A DNA stretch of 64,000 bases from Mesorhizobium sp. (GTDB taxonomy: Bacteria; Pseudomonadota; Alphaproteobacteria; Rhizobiales; Rhizobiaceae). The notes beneath the pieces are model-generated. The model saw only the letters and a program-made list of their open reading frames with translations, searched no databases and was not told the origin of the DNA. The stretch spans positions 248,001 to 312,000 of the forward strand of contig JAHBYX010000002.1 in the NCBI GenBank assembly GCA_019635735.1, in the 5' to 3' direction. Both the position numbers and the translations under genes were made by a program. Numbering within the stretch: position 1 is the stretch's first letter; every line of letters begins with the position of its first letter. Of this stretch, positions 34,231 through 42,831 are shown piece after piece.

Positions 34231-35160
34231 ATGCAAACAGAACTGTTCAGGATAGGCACGCGGGGCAGCGCACTGGCGCTGGCGCAGGCGCACGAGACGC
34301 GCGCGCTTCTGATGCAGGCTCACGGCCTGCCCGAGGACGCCTTCCCGATCGAGATCATCTCGGTCACCGGCGACCGGATCCAGGACCGGCCGCTGTCGGA
34401 AGCCGGCGGCAAGGGCTTGTTCACCAAGGAGATCGAGGAAGCGCTCCTCGACCGTCGAATCGACATCGCCGTGCATTCCTCCAAGGACATGCCGACGCGG
34501 CTGCCGCCCGGCCTCGAACTCTCGGCCTTCCTGGAGCGCGAGGATCCGCGCGACGCCTTCATCGGCCGCGCGGCACCTTCGCTGAGGGATCTACCGCAAG
34601 GCGCGGTGGTCGGCTCCTCGTCGCTGCGCCGTCAGGCGCTGATCCGCCGCATGCGCCCCGACCTTCAGGTCGTCACCTTCCGCGGCAACGTGCAGACGCG
34701 CCTGCGCAAGCTGGCGGAGGGCCAGGTCGACGGCACGCTGCTCGCCAATGCGGGGCTCAGGCGGCTCGGCCTCGCGCACGAGATCACGCAATTGCTGCCG
34801 CTCGACGAGTTTCCGCCCGCGCCGGGCCAGGGCGCGATCTGTATCGAGCAGCGCTCCGGCGACCTGCGGGCTTCCGCCATGCTGGACCCCATCAACCATC
34901 TCGAGACGGCGACGACGCTGGCCTGCGAACGCGCCTTCCTCGGCGCGCTCGACGGCTCCTGCAGGACGCCCATCGCCGGCCACGCGCAGATCGAGGGCGA
35001 CCGCATCGTCTTCTCCGGACTGATCCTGACGCCGGACGGCACGAAATCGCACGACGTCGCTCTCGACGGTTACGCGTCGGAGGCTGAGGCTTTAGGCCGC
35101 GAGGCGGCCCGGATCGTCCGCGCACAGGCCGGCGAGGAGTTCTTTGACGGCTGGTCCTGA
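34231..35160 (+). CDS. hemC: hydroxymethylbilane synthase (porphobilinogen deaminase)
   Basis: A 309-residue enzyme that joins four porphobilinogens into hydroxymethylbilane in the haem/cobalamin pathway. [14 protein letters not shown], the substrate-binding [34 protein letters not shown] and the dipyrromethane-cofactor cysteine in [11 protein letters not shown] are present. The start is MQTELFRIG; earlier codons in the same frame lie in tsaD's upstream region. First gene of hemC-hemD-mitofilin-hemY. Confidence 0.96.
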   Translation: MQTELFRIGTRGSALALAQAHETRALLMQAHGLPEDAFPIEIISVTGDRIQDRPLSEAGGKGLFTKEIEEALLDRRIDIAVHSSKDMPTRLPPGLELSAFLEREDPRDAFIGRAAPSLRDLPQGAVVGSSSLRRQALIRRMRPDLQVVTFRGNVQTRLRKLAEGQVDGTLLANAGLRRLGLAHEITQLLPLDEFPPAPGQGAICIEQRSGDLRASAMLDPINHLETATTLACERAFLGALDGSCRTPIAGHAQIEGDRIVFSGLILTPDGTKSHDVALDGYASEAEALGREAARIVRAQAGEEFFDGWS

Positions 35161-35164
35161 CGCC

Positions 35165-35878
35165 ATGCGCCGCGTGCTGGTCACACGGCCGGAGCCCAGC
35201 GCGTCGGCGACGGCGCAGGCGCTGCGCGCCGCCGGCTTTGAGCCCGTAGTCCTGCCGCTGACCGGGATTCGACCGCTCGAAATCGGCGAAACCGCACTTC
35301 CGGCCTTTGACGCCGTCGCGCTGACGAGCGCCAACGCCATCGGCCACGCCCCGCAATGGCTTCGGGCGTCGATCCTGACGGTTCCCGTCCACGCGGTCGG
35401 CGCGACCACGGCTCAGTCGGCGCGTGAGGCGGGTTTCGCAGATATCGTCGTGGGACCGGGAGACGCGGCGGGCCTTGCGGCCGCAATGGGCAAGGCGCTC
35501 GCGCCCGGATCGGCGGTGCTCTATCTCTGCGGGCGGGTGAGGAAACCCGAGTTCGAGGAGGGTCTCCGCAACTGTGGTATCCGCGTTATCCCCGTCGAGA
35601 CCTATGACACGGTGCCAACGGACCTTGCGGACGTCGATATGCGGAAACTGGACGCCGGAGCCCTCTTCGCCATCTTTGTCCATTCGGCAGAAGCGGCGAA
35701 AGCCCTCGCACTGCTGGCGAAGCGCCCGGCCGCCATGCACGCTTTCGAAAGTGCACATCTCGTCGCGATCTCGCGACGTGCCGCGGCCCTTGTGGAAGCG
35801 GTTTTCGCGGGCCGGATCGTCGTTGCGCGAGAGCCGACGGAGGCCGCAATGATCAAGGCGCTGATCGGTTTAGGCTAG
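35165..35878 (+). CDS. hemD: uroporphyrinogen-III synthase
   Basis: A 237-residue enzyme that closes and inverts ring D of hydroxymethylbilane. HemD is poorly conserved; the visible marks are RRVLVTRPEPSASATAQAL at the N-terminus, AVALTSANAI, VHAVGATTAQSARE and IFVHSAEAAKALALL. The start is uncertain: the ATG at 35165 is listed, but a TTG at 35144, four bases after GAGGAG, would add seven residues and overlap hemC. Context behind hemC makes the assignment firm. Confidence 0.88.
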   Translation: MRRVLVTRPEPSASATAQALRAAGFEPVVLPLTGIRPLEIGETALPAFDAVALTSANAIGHAPQWLRASILTVPVHAVGATTAQSAREAGFADIVVGPGDAAGLAAAMGKALAPGSAVLYLCGRVRKPEFEEGLRNCGIRVIPVETYDTVPTDLADVDMRKLDAGALFAIFVHSAEAAKALALLAKRPAAMHAFESAHLVAISRRAAALVEAVFAGRIVVAREPTEAAMIKALIGLG

Positions 35879-35983
35879 CCGCGCCATACTGCCACCCTTT
35901 TCATGGGGTCCCGTAGCCGGTAGACATCTGACCGGTTCCGGGCTTTGCCGAAACCGGCCGAAATAGTGCGCGGGGAGCTTCAA

Positions 35984-37351
35984 ATGGTCAATTCGCCGAA
36001 GATCCGGCATTCCAAGCCGCGCCGCGATCCGGTGACGATCGATCTGGATGCGGAACCGGTGAAAGCCGAAGCCGGAACCGCCGAAGCCGTGACGCCTCAG
36101 GCCGCCGCAGCGGCTGAGTCGGCCGGATCGCCGAAGCCGACGCCGGCCGAAGAGGAAGCGGGCAAGCCGCTGCTCGACGAGACTGCATCGAAAACGTCCA
36201 GCGATGCCGGAGACAAGCCGCCGTTCGGCCGCGAACAGGCCGCCGCCGCGATTCCACCGGCAGCCGAAAAGACGCCACCCAAGAGCCCGCCGCCTTCACC
36301 GCCGCGCGCCGAGCCTCGGCGCGGTGGTGGCGTTTCGGCGATCGCCGCCGGCCTCATTGGCGGGGTGGTCGCGCTCGTCGGCGCCGGTGCACTCCAGTAT
36401 GGCGGCGTGCTGCCCCAACTCGGCGGCAATTCGGCCGCCACCGCAGAGATCGACGGGCTGCGCGCCGAGATCGCGACGCTTCGCGACCAGATCGTCGCCG
36501 CCCCGGCGCCGGAAAACGTCGCACCGCGCCTCGACGAGCTTGCCGCCGCGCTGAACGAGACCCGCACGCAGCTCCAGGCACTGCAATCCGGAGGCGCACC
36601 GTCGCCGGAAGCCGCGGCCGCGCTCGAAGAGCGGTTCAAGGCTTTGGAGACCGCAGTAGCTTCCGCGCAGCGGGGTGGTCAGCCTGTCGATCTCGCACCG
36701 CTGAACCAGCGCCTCGACGCACTCGACGCCGCGGTTGCCGAGGCGAAACAGGCGGCCTCCGACGCGGCGGCGCCGCTTGAGCAGCGGATCGCATCGCTGG
36801 AGGCGAAGGTCGGGGAACTCGGCGGCAAGGTCGCCGAACAGGCCGAGCAGCCCAGCGCGGCGTTGGCCATCGCGGCATCCGCGCTGAAGGCGACCATCGA
36901 CCGCGGCGATCCGTTCATGACCGAGCTCGAAACCTACGCCTCGATCGCGCCGCAGTCGCCCGAGATCGACGCGTTGCGCGGCATGGCCGCTGCCGGCGTT
37001 CCCTCGCGCACGGCGATCGACGACGCCTTTCCTGCCGCCGCCAACGCCATGATCGCGGCGGCGAAGGCCGAGGACCCGAACGCGGGCTTCCTCGACCGAC
37101 TGATGTCGAGCGCGCAATCGCTCGTTCAGGTCCGGCCCGTCGGGACGGTCGAAGGCGAGGACGCGCCTGCCATCGTGGCGCGCATGGAAGTCGCGCTGAA
37201 GAAGGGCGATTATGCCGGTGCCGTTGCCGAATACGACAAGCTTCCGGAGCCGGCCAAGGCGGCGGGCGCCGATTTCATCGCCAAGGTCAAGGCGCGCCAG
37301 GCGGCCGACGGGCTGATCGGGACGATCCTGTCCGCTGCGCTCAAGGCCTGA
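35984..37351 (+). CDS. mitofilin-family (Mic60-like) inner membrane protein
   Basis: A 455-residue protein with a Pro/Ala/Glu-rich cytoplasmic N-terminal part (1 to about 115), one membrane helix (about VSAIAAGLIGGVVALVGAGAL), a long coiled coil (about 150-290, repeated EIDGLRAEIATLRDQI and LDALDAAVAEAKQA) and a C-terminal conserved domain (LIGTILSAALKA at the end). This is the bacterial relative of mitochondrial Mic60, which shapes inner-membrane folds. Start MVNSPKIRHS follows GGGGAG. Sits between hemD and hemY, its standard place in alphaproteobacteria. Confidence 0.9.
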   Translation: MVNSPKIRHSKPRRDPVTIDLDAEPVKAEAGTAEAVTPQAAAAAESAGSPKPTPAEEEAGKPLLDETASKTSSDAGDKPPFGREQAAAAIPPAAEKTPPKSPPPSPPRAEPRRGGGVSAIAAGLIGGVVALVGAGALQYGGVLPQLGGNSAATAEIDGLRAEIATLRDQIVAAPAPENVAPRLDELAAALNETRTQLQALQSGGAPSPEAAAALEERFKALETAVASAQRGGQPVDLAPLNQRLDALDAAVAEAKQAASDAAAPLEQRIASLEAKVGELGGKVAEQAEQPSAALAIAASALKATIDRGDPFMTELETYASIAPQSPEIDALRGMAAAGVPSRTAIDDAFPAAANAMIAAAKAEDPNAGFLDRLMSSAQSLVQVRPVGTVEGEDAPAIVARMEVALKKGDYAGAVAEYDKLPEPAKAAGADFIAKVKARQAADGLIGTILSAALKA

Positions 37352-37379
37352 GCAAGAGTCCGTATCCGAGGGTCGATCG

Positions 37380-39068
37380 ATGTTCCGTATCCTGTCCTTC
37401 CTGATCCTCGTCTTCGCGCTCGGCCTCGGCTTCGCCTGGCTGGCGGAACGGCCCGGCACCATGCTGATCACGTTCAGCGGCTATCAGTACGAGGTGACGC
37501 TCATGGTCGCCGCGGTGCTCGCGACGGCTGCCATCGCGGCCGTCATGATCCTGTGGTGGCTGGTCAAGAGCATCTGGAACAGCCCCTACACGATCTCCCG
37601 CTACTTCCGCGTCCGCCGCCGCGACCGCGGCTATCAGGCGCTCTCGACCGGCCTGATCGCCGCCGGCGCGGGCGACGCCGAGGCGGCTCGCCGCAAGCAC
37701 CGCGAGTCCGCCAAGTTGCTGAGCGCAGACAGCGAGCCGCTGCTGCATCTTCTCGAAGCGCAGGCCTCGCTTCTCGACGGAGACTACGCCAGCGCGCGTA
37801 AGAAGTTCGAGGCGATGCTCGACGACCCCGAAATGCGGCTGATCGGCCTGCGCGGGCTCTATCTGGAAGCCGAGCGGCTGGGCGATCATGGTGTCGCGCG
37901 TCACTACGCCGAACAGGCGAGCGCGGCCGCGCCGCAACTCGCCTGGGCGGCGACCGCGACCCTCGAATCGCGCATGCGCGACGGCGACTGGGACGGCGCG
38001 CTCCGCCTGCTCGACGCCAGGAAGCCGACGACGGCCGCCGAGCGGGAAATGGCCGCGAAGAATCGCGCGGTTCTGCTCGCCGCCAAGGCGATCAACCTGT
38101 CGCATGTCGATCCGCTGGCGGCGAAGAACGCTGCTGTCGAGGCGAACAGGCTCGATCCGGGCCTGGTGCCGGCCGCTGTCATCGCCGCCAAGTCGCTGTT
38201 CAGGCAGGACGATGTCCGCAAGGGCGCGAAGATCCTGGAAGCAGCCTGGAAGCTGCAGCCGCATCCCGAAATCGCCGATGTCTACATCCATGCGCGCCAC
38301 GGCGATTCGGCGCTCGACCGGCTCAAGCGCGCCCGCAAGCTGGCCGAGCTTCGCACCAACAACGTTGATTCCTCGCTCGCGGTCGCGCGCGCCGCGCTGG
38401 AGGCCGGCGAATTCAAGGCCGCCCGCGAAGCCGCGGAGACGGCGATGCGGCTTGCGCCGCGCGAATCCGTGCTCCTGCTGCTCGCCGACATCGAGGAGGC
38501 AGACGGTGGCGAGCAGGGCAAGGTGCGCCAATACCTCGCGCGCGCCCTGAAGGCGCAGCCCGATCCGGCCTGGACCGCCGACGGCGTGGTGTCGGAGAAA
38601 TGGGCGCCTTTCTCTCCCGTGACCGGTCGTATCGGCGCCTTCGAATGGCGCGTTCCCGTCGAGCGGGTCGGCCACGTGATCGAGCAGGCGCCGCAGATCA
38701 TCGACGGGCCGGCCCCCGAACCCGAGCGGATCGCTCCCCCGGCTCCCGTCCAGCGTTCCGAACCGGCGCCCGTCCGCGAGGAGGTGGTCGAGGCCGAGAT
38801 CGTCCCGGTGCCGGCCAATGATCGCTACCCGCCCGCTCCGACTGCCGAGCCCGCCGCCGTTGCCGCGCCCGCGCCGGGAGTGTCGGAACCAGCCAAAGAC
38901 ACCGTGACAGCCGAGCCGCAACCGGAGAAGGCGCCGCAGCCCTCGCCGGCTCCGGTCGCGCTGGCCGCGGCCGCCGACGAACCGCCGGTGCCTCCGATCC
39001 CCGACGATCCGGGGGTCGACCCCGATTCCGCCGGAGAGAAGGAAGCCCGACGCTTCCGGCTGTTCTGA
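37380..39068 (+). CDS. hemY: HemY-type TPR membrane protein
   Basis: A 562-residue protein with two N-terminal membrane helices (ILSFLILVFALGLGFAWLAE; LMVAAVLATAAIAAVMILWW) and a long TPR-like helical region (about 80-400; for example LLHLLEAQASLLDGDYASAR). The last about 150 residues are Pro/Ala/Glu-rich and disordered. This is the HemY_N family of proteobacterial hem operons and not the protoporphyrinogen oxidase also called HemY. Its exact role is unknown; position behind hemCD and mitofilin is conserved. Confidence 0.9.
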   Translation: MFRILSFLILVFALGLGFAWLAERPGTMLITFSGYQYEVTLMVAAVLATAAIAAVMILWWLVKSIWNSPYTISRYFRVRRRDRGYQALSTGLIAAGAGDAEAARRKHRESAKLLSADSEPLLHLLEAQASLLDGDYASARKKFEAMLDDPEMRLIGLRGLYLEAERLGDHGVARHYAEQASAAAPQLAWAATATLESRMRDGDWDGALRLLDARKPTTAAEREMAAKNRAVLLAAKAINLSHVDPLAAKNAAVEANRLDPGLVPAAVIAAKSLFRQDDVRKGAKILEAAWKLQPHPEIADVYIHARHGDSALDRLKRARKLAELRTNNVDSSLAVARAALEAGEFKAAREAAETAMRLAPRESVLLLLADIEEADGGEQGKVRQYLARALKAQPDPAWTADGVVSEKWAPFSPVTGRIGAFEWRVPVERVGHVIEQAPQIIDGPAPEPERIAPPAPVQRSEPAPVREEVVEAEIVPVPANDRYPPAPTAEPAAVAAPAPGVSEPAKDTVTAEPQPEKAPQPSPAPVALAAAADEPPVPPIPDDPGVDPDSAGEKEARRFRLF

Positions 39069-39151
39069 CGGTTGCCGATTGCCGGGAACACGGTAGATTT
39101 TCCCAAACGCCGATTCGGGCGTCGAAACTCCCTGTTGGTCGATCGCAGCCC

Positions 39152-39646
39152 ATGTTCGAGCGTTTTCTTGCGTTCCTAAGAGAGCTCACCGGCGAGGAGG
39201 CTGCCGGCCCCGGGCTGGCGGCCGATCACCCGGCCGTGGCCGCCGCTGCGCTGTTGTTCTTCGTGATGGACGCCGACGGCGAGCGCGCCGAGGCTGAACG
39301 GAAGATCCTCGAGGAGGAAATCGCCGCGAACTACGACGTCCACGGCGAGACGCTGGCTCAGGTGATCGCCGCCGGAGAGAAGGCCGAGCAGGAATCCGTC
39401 GACCTCTACGCCTTCACCAGCGTTCTCGGCGAGCATCTCGACCGGGAGGGCCGCATCGAGTTCATCGGCATGATGTGGGAGATCGTCTATGCCGACGGCG
39501 TGCGCACCGAAGTCGAGGACAACATCGTCTGGCGCGTCGCGGAATTGCTTCACGTCGAAAGGGCCGACAGGATCAGGCTCCGGCGCGAGGTCGAACAGCG
39601 TCGTCCTGATACCGTCGGAAAGGGAAATGAAGTCGAGACGGACTGA
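39152..39646 (+). CDS. TerB-like protein
   Basis: A 164-residue soluble helical protein of the TerB/DjlA-N family. Two acidic repeats, FFVMDADGERAEAERKIL and MWEIVYADGVRTEVEDNIV, form the metal-binding site of the fold. Family members occur in stress-response and tellurite-resistance loci, but here there are no ter genes nearby. Its 3' end overlaps the glutamine amidotransferase gene by 20 bases, so the two are likely co-expressed. Confidence 0.88.
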   Translation: MFERFLAFLRELTGEEAAGPGLAADHPAVAAAALLFFVMDADGERAEAERKILEEEIAANYDVHGETLAQVIAAGEKAEQESVDLYAFTSVLGEHLDREGRIEFIGMMWEIVYADGVRTEVEDNIVWRVAELLHVERADRIRLRREVEQRRPDTVGKGNEVETD

Positions 39647-40379
39647 ACCTGCCGCACGGCCCAGGATACTGACGGTCCTGCATCAGGAAGCGTCGAGCCC
39701 CGGCCGAGTCGGCCAGATCCTCGTCGCCAGCGGCTTCGACCTCGACATCCGCAGGCCGCCCCTGGGCGACCCCCTGCCCGAGACGCTGGACGGTCACGCC
39801 GGCGCGGTGATCTTCGGCGGACCGATGAGCGCCAACGATCCCGACGAATTCGTCAGGCGCGAGACGGACTGGCTGGCGGTTCCGCTCACCGAGAACAAGC
39901 CGTTTCTCGGCATCTGCCTCGGTGCCCAGATGCTGGTGAACCATCTCGGCGGCACGGTCGGAGGCCGCGACGACGGCAAGGTCGAGATCGGCTGGTATCC
40001 GCTGCGCCCGACCGAGGCGGGCAGGCAGGTCTTCGACTGGCCGGACATGGTCTACCACTTCCACCGCGAAGGCTTTTCGCTGCCGTCCGGCGCCACGCTG
40101 CTTGCCACCGGCGAGCACTACGAGAACCAGGCAATCCGCTACGGCGACAACGCCTGGGGCATCCAGTTCCACGCCGAACTGACCCGGGCGATGATGCATC
40201 GCTGGGTGGTGCGGGGCGCCCATCGCTTCGATCTTCCGGGCGCCCAGCTCGGCCGCGACCATCTCGAGGGCCGCATGCTCTGGGATATCCGCCTGCGCGC
40301 CTGGCTGGGCGAGTTCCTGGAACGCGTCTTTGGCGCGGCTAGCCCCGAACAGGCGATTACCCGGGCGAAGAAGGCCTAG
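39627..40379 (+). CDS. class I glutamine amidotransferase domain protein
   Basis: A 250-residue GATase1 protein. The nucleophilic cysteine is in PFLGICLGAQMLVNHLGG and the His-Glu pair in IQFHAELT, so the triad is intact; GAVIFGGPMSANDPDEF is the oxyanion-region motif. Stand-alone members include gamma-glutamyl hydrolases and GMP-synthase-like hydrolases (GuaA_1-like); the substrate is not visible. Start ATG at 39627 follows GGAAAGGG and overlaps the TerB-like gene. Ends in a four-base convergent overlap with the MFS gene. Confidence 0.88.
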   Translation: MKSRRTEPAARPRILTVLHQEASSPGRVGQILVASGFDLDIRRPPLGDPLPETLDGHAGAVIFGGPMSANDPDEFVRRETDWLAVPLTENKPFLGICLGAQMLVNHLGGTVGGRDDGKVEIGWYPLRPTEAGRQVFDWPDMVYHFHREGFSLPSGATLLATGEHYENQAIRYGDNAWGIQFHAELTRAMMHRWVVRGAHRFDLPGAQLGRDHLEGRMLWDIRLRAWLGEFLERVFGAASPEQAITRAKKA

Positions 40380-41614
40380 ACGCGCCCGTCCAGCCGCCGC
40401 ACCCTGCGCAGCGCCGGGAAGAGGTATGCCCACAGGCCCGCCACCCCGATCGCGCCGACGCCGCCGAACACCACCGCCGGCACCGTTCCGATCAGCGCCG
40501 CCATCGTGCCGGCGCGGAATTCGCCGAGTTCGTTCGAGGCGCCGACAAAGACCATGTTCACTGCATTGACGCGGCCGCGCACCCGGTCGGGCGTCCACAG
40601 CTGGATCAGCGTCTCGCGCACATAGACCGAGATCATGTCCGTCGCGCCGATCATGGCCAACGCCGCGATCGACAGCCAAGGTATCGTCGACACGCCGAAG
40701 ACGATGGTGAAGACGCCGAACATCGCGACGAAGAACAGCATCACCAGGCCGGCATGGTCGCGGATCGGATGGCTGGTCAGCCAGACCGCCACCATGATCG
40801 CGCCGATGCCGGGCGCGGCGCGCAGCAGGCCGAGCCCCCAGGGACCGAGTTCGAGGATGTCGCGGGCATAGACCGGGAGAAGCGCGACCGCGCCCGACAG
40901 AAGCACCGCGAAGAGGTCGAGCGAGATCGCGCCGAGCACGATCTTCTCCGACCAGATGTAGCGGAAGCCGGCGAAGATGGTCGAGAGAGAGGCCCTCTCC
41001 GTCTCGGAATGCTGCGCCGGCTTGGGGATCGACAGGATGAGCCCGCCGGCGGCGAGCATGAAAACCGTCGCGACAGTGTAGGCCGCCTGCGCCGACAGGC
41101 CGTAGAGCAGGCCGCCGGCCACCGGTCCGACGATCGTGGCCGTCTGCCAGGCCGACGAATTCCACGCCACGGCATTGGCGAAATGCTCCGCCGGCACGAG
41201 ATTGGCGACGAGCGACGCGGACGCCGGCGCGAAGAAGGCGCGCGCGATGCCGAACACGAACAGGATCGCGAACACTTCGCCGACGCCCGTGAGGCCGCGC
41301 ACCGTCAGAATCAGGATCGCCAGCGCGCAAAGCGCCTCCAGGAACGCCGCCAGCGCCATGATGAGCCTGCGCCCGAACCGGTCGGCCACCGAGCCGGTGA
41401 CGAGCACGAGCAGCAGCGACGGCGCGAACTGGATGATGCCGACGAGCCCGAGATCGAACGGATCGCGCGTCAGGTCGTAGACCTGCCAGCCGACGGCGAC
41501 CGAAACCACCTGCGTCGCGAACGTGATCAGAAACCGCGCCGTCCAATAGCGCGCGAACGCCGAATGGCGGAAGGCGGCGAACCGATGAACGGATGCGGAG
41601 GGATCAGACGACAT
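40376..41614 (-). CDS. major facilitator superfamily transporter (EntS-like)
   Basis: A 412-residue 12-helix transporter. The loop-2/3 MFS motif reads VTGSVADRFGRRLIMALAAF, and the start FARYWTARFLITFATQVVSVAVGWQVYDL is typical of the EntS/MFS_3 exporter branch. The substrate is unknown; siderophores or drugs are common in the branch. The listed start is MSSDPSAS; an ATG 11 codons upstream (41647) is possible and neither has a good ribosome binding site. Confidence 0.9.
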   Translation of the reverse strand: MSSDPSASVHRFAAFRHSAFARYWTARFLITFATQVVSVAVGWQVYDLTRDPFDLGLVGIIQFAPSLLLVLVTGSVADRFGRRLIMALAAFLEALCALAILILTVRGLTGVGEVFAILFVFGIARAFFAPASASLVANLVPAEHFANAVAWNSSAWQTATIVGPVAGGLLYGLSAQAAYTVATVFMLAAGGLILSIPKPAQHSETERASLSTIFAGFRYIWSEKIVLGAISLDLFAVLLSGAVALLPVYARDILELGPWGLGLLRAAPGIGAIMVAVWLTSHPIRDHAGLVMLFFVAMFGVFTIVFGVSTIPWLSIAALAMIGATDMISVYVRETLIQLWTPDRVRGRVNAVNMVFVGASNELGEFRAGTMAALIGTVPAVVFGGVGAIGVAGLWAYLFPALRRVRRLDGRV

Positions 41615-41780
41615 TGTGCGGAAGGGAGGGCGCCGGCATATCTCCATCCCCTAGACCAGTTCGGCAGGATGCGCGCGCCAAAAACCCGGACTGGACCAAT
41701 CTTTTCGCCGGCTCTTGCCGCTGGCCAACAACAAGCCATGATGGCGCTGCAGTCTTTGCAGGAGCCGCTGGAGACAGGAA

Positions 41781-41960
41781 ATGCCGCGTCTGATTCTGCT
41801 GGTCGTCTGCGCCATTGCCGGCGCGATCGCCCTCTACAAGCTTTACCAGTTCCTGCGCACGCGCCAATGGGACTGGACCGGCGTCGGCGTCGCCATCCTG
41901 TTCATCCTGCTGGCGATCTGGCTGCGTCAGGAGACTGGGACGGGCGGCTTGTTCGGTTGA
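41781..41960 (+). CDS. 59-residue two-helix membrane protein
   Basis: A small protein, MPRLILLVVCAIAGAIALYK..., with two hydrophobic helices (LILLVVCAIAGAIALYKLYQ and WTGVGVAILFILLAIWL) joined by a short basic loop (LRTRQWD). GGAG lies seven bases before the ATG, and third-position GC is high along its length, which supports real coding. It ends three bases before the convergent DUF883 gene. Function unknown. Confidence 0.7.
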   Translation: MPRLILLVVCAIAGAIALYKLYQFLRTRQWDWTGVGVAILFILLAIWLRQETGTGGLFG

Positions 41961-41963
41961 GGA

Positions 41964-42287
41964 TCAGCGCGATGACGAACGGCCCGCGAACAGCGCGGCC
42001 GCGAGACCGAGTACGATCAGTCCGACCGCGACCGAGGCAGCGGGATGGCTCTTCACGCGATCGCCCGCGTACCGCGCCTGGCGACGCATCTGCGCCATCG
42101 TCGGAGCAAGTGTATCGCGGATTTCTTCGACGAGGTCCGCTGCGCTGTCGCGCGCGTCGGAATAGGATTCCGCGCCTCTTTTGCCCGCCTGCCGGCGCAA
42201 CGACTTGAGCTCTTCCTGCAGGGACTGAATCTGGTCCGCCAGGCGGCCTTCGACACCCTTGCGCGCGTTCAGGAAGTTCAGGGACAT
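41964..42287 (-). CDS. DUF883 (YqjD/ElaB-like) membrane-anchored protein
   Basis: A 107-residue protein with an N-terminal amphipathic/coiled region (LADQIQSLQEELKSLRRQAG), a second helix (ARDSAADLVEEIRDTLAP) and one C-terminal membrane helix (AASVAVGLIVLGLAAALFAG). This is the layout of YqjD/ElaB proteins, stress-induced C-tail-anchored proteins reported to bind ribosomes in E. coli. Start MSLNFLNARKG after GAGGTG. A clear EcfG-type promoter lies just upstream, which fits a general-stress gene. Confidence 0.87.
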   Translation of the reverse strand: MSLNFLNARKGVEGRLADQIQSLQEELKSLRRQAGKRGAESYSDARDSAADLVEEIRDTLAPTMAQMRRQARYAGDRVKSHPAASVAVGLIVLGLAAALFAGRSSSR

Positions 42288-42325
42288 GGCAGCACCTCGC
42301 TCGTCGTGACGGTCGTTGGTGCAGG

Positions 42326-42350
42326 AACGGCAAGGCCGCGAAATCGTTCC
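42326..42350 (-). promoter_or_regulatory. EcfG/RpoE2-type promoter of the DUF883 gene
   Basis: On the reverse strand GGAAC (42346-42350) and CGTT (42326-42329) are 16 bases apart, the same spacing as in front of rpoH2. The -35 context GGAACGATTTC is identical in the two promoters. The start codon of the DUF883 gene is 39 bases from the -10-like element, leaving a short leader. It also lies directly after the DUF1304 stop codon. Confidence 0.75.
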
Positions 42351-42351
42351 G

Positions 42352-42705
42352 TCAGAGCCCGAGAATAAGCGCGGCGAGCGCAATGATCGCGGGCACCGCC
42401 TGGACGTAGAGGATCTTGATCCCGACGGTCGCCGCGCCGAACAGTCCGGCGACGAGGACGCAGCCGAGGAAGAACACCTTCACCGCGAAGCCGGCGTCGC
42501 CGAGCCACAGGCCCCAGACGAGGCCGGCGACGAGGAAGCCGTTGTACAGCCCCTGGTTCATGGCGAGCGCCTTCGACGCCGACGAGAACTCAGGCGTCGT
42601 GCCGAACGCCTTGCGACCCGCGGGCGTGTCCCAGGCGACCATCTCCAGATACATGAAGTAGAGATGGAGAGCCGCGACGACGGCGATCAGGAAATTGGCG
42701 ATCAT
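42352..42705 (-). CDS. DUF1304 membrane protein
   Basis: A 117-residue protein with four membrane helices; the start IANFLIAVVAALHLYFMYLE and the central MNQGLYNGFLVAGLVWGL are the DUF1304 signature. Start ATG follows GGGGGAA. Function unknown. It is upstream of the DUF883 gene on the same strand, but that gene has its own predicted promoter. Confidence 0.9.
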   Translation of the reverse strand: MIANFLIAVVAALHLYFMYLEMVAWDTPAGRKAFGTTPEFSSASKALAMNQGLYNGFLVAGLVWGLWLGDAGFAVKVFFLGCVLVAGLFGAATVGIKILYVQAVPAIIALAALILGL

Positions 42706-42831
42706 GGCAGGTTCCCCCGTGATCCCCTCATTGAGCACGACGAGGGCATGACGCGCAACTTTCCGCTTGATCGCTAAGCGATGCCCGGCCCATCCTTTCG
42801 GACCCGGGAGAGGAACAGGGGGAGGAAAAAG

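Noticed and set aside
37380..39068. Reading hemY as protoporphyrinogen oxidase
   Set aside because: The protein has two N-terminal membrane helices and TPR-like repeats and no FAD motif; only the gene name is shared.
39085..39110. GGAAC upstream of the TerB-like gene
   Set aside because: No CGTT at 16 or 17 bases downstream; the bases there are AACG or ACGC.
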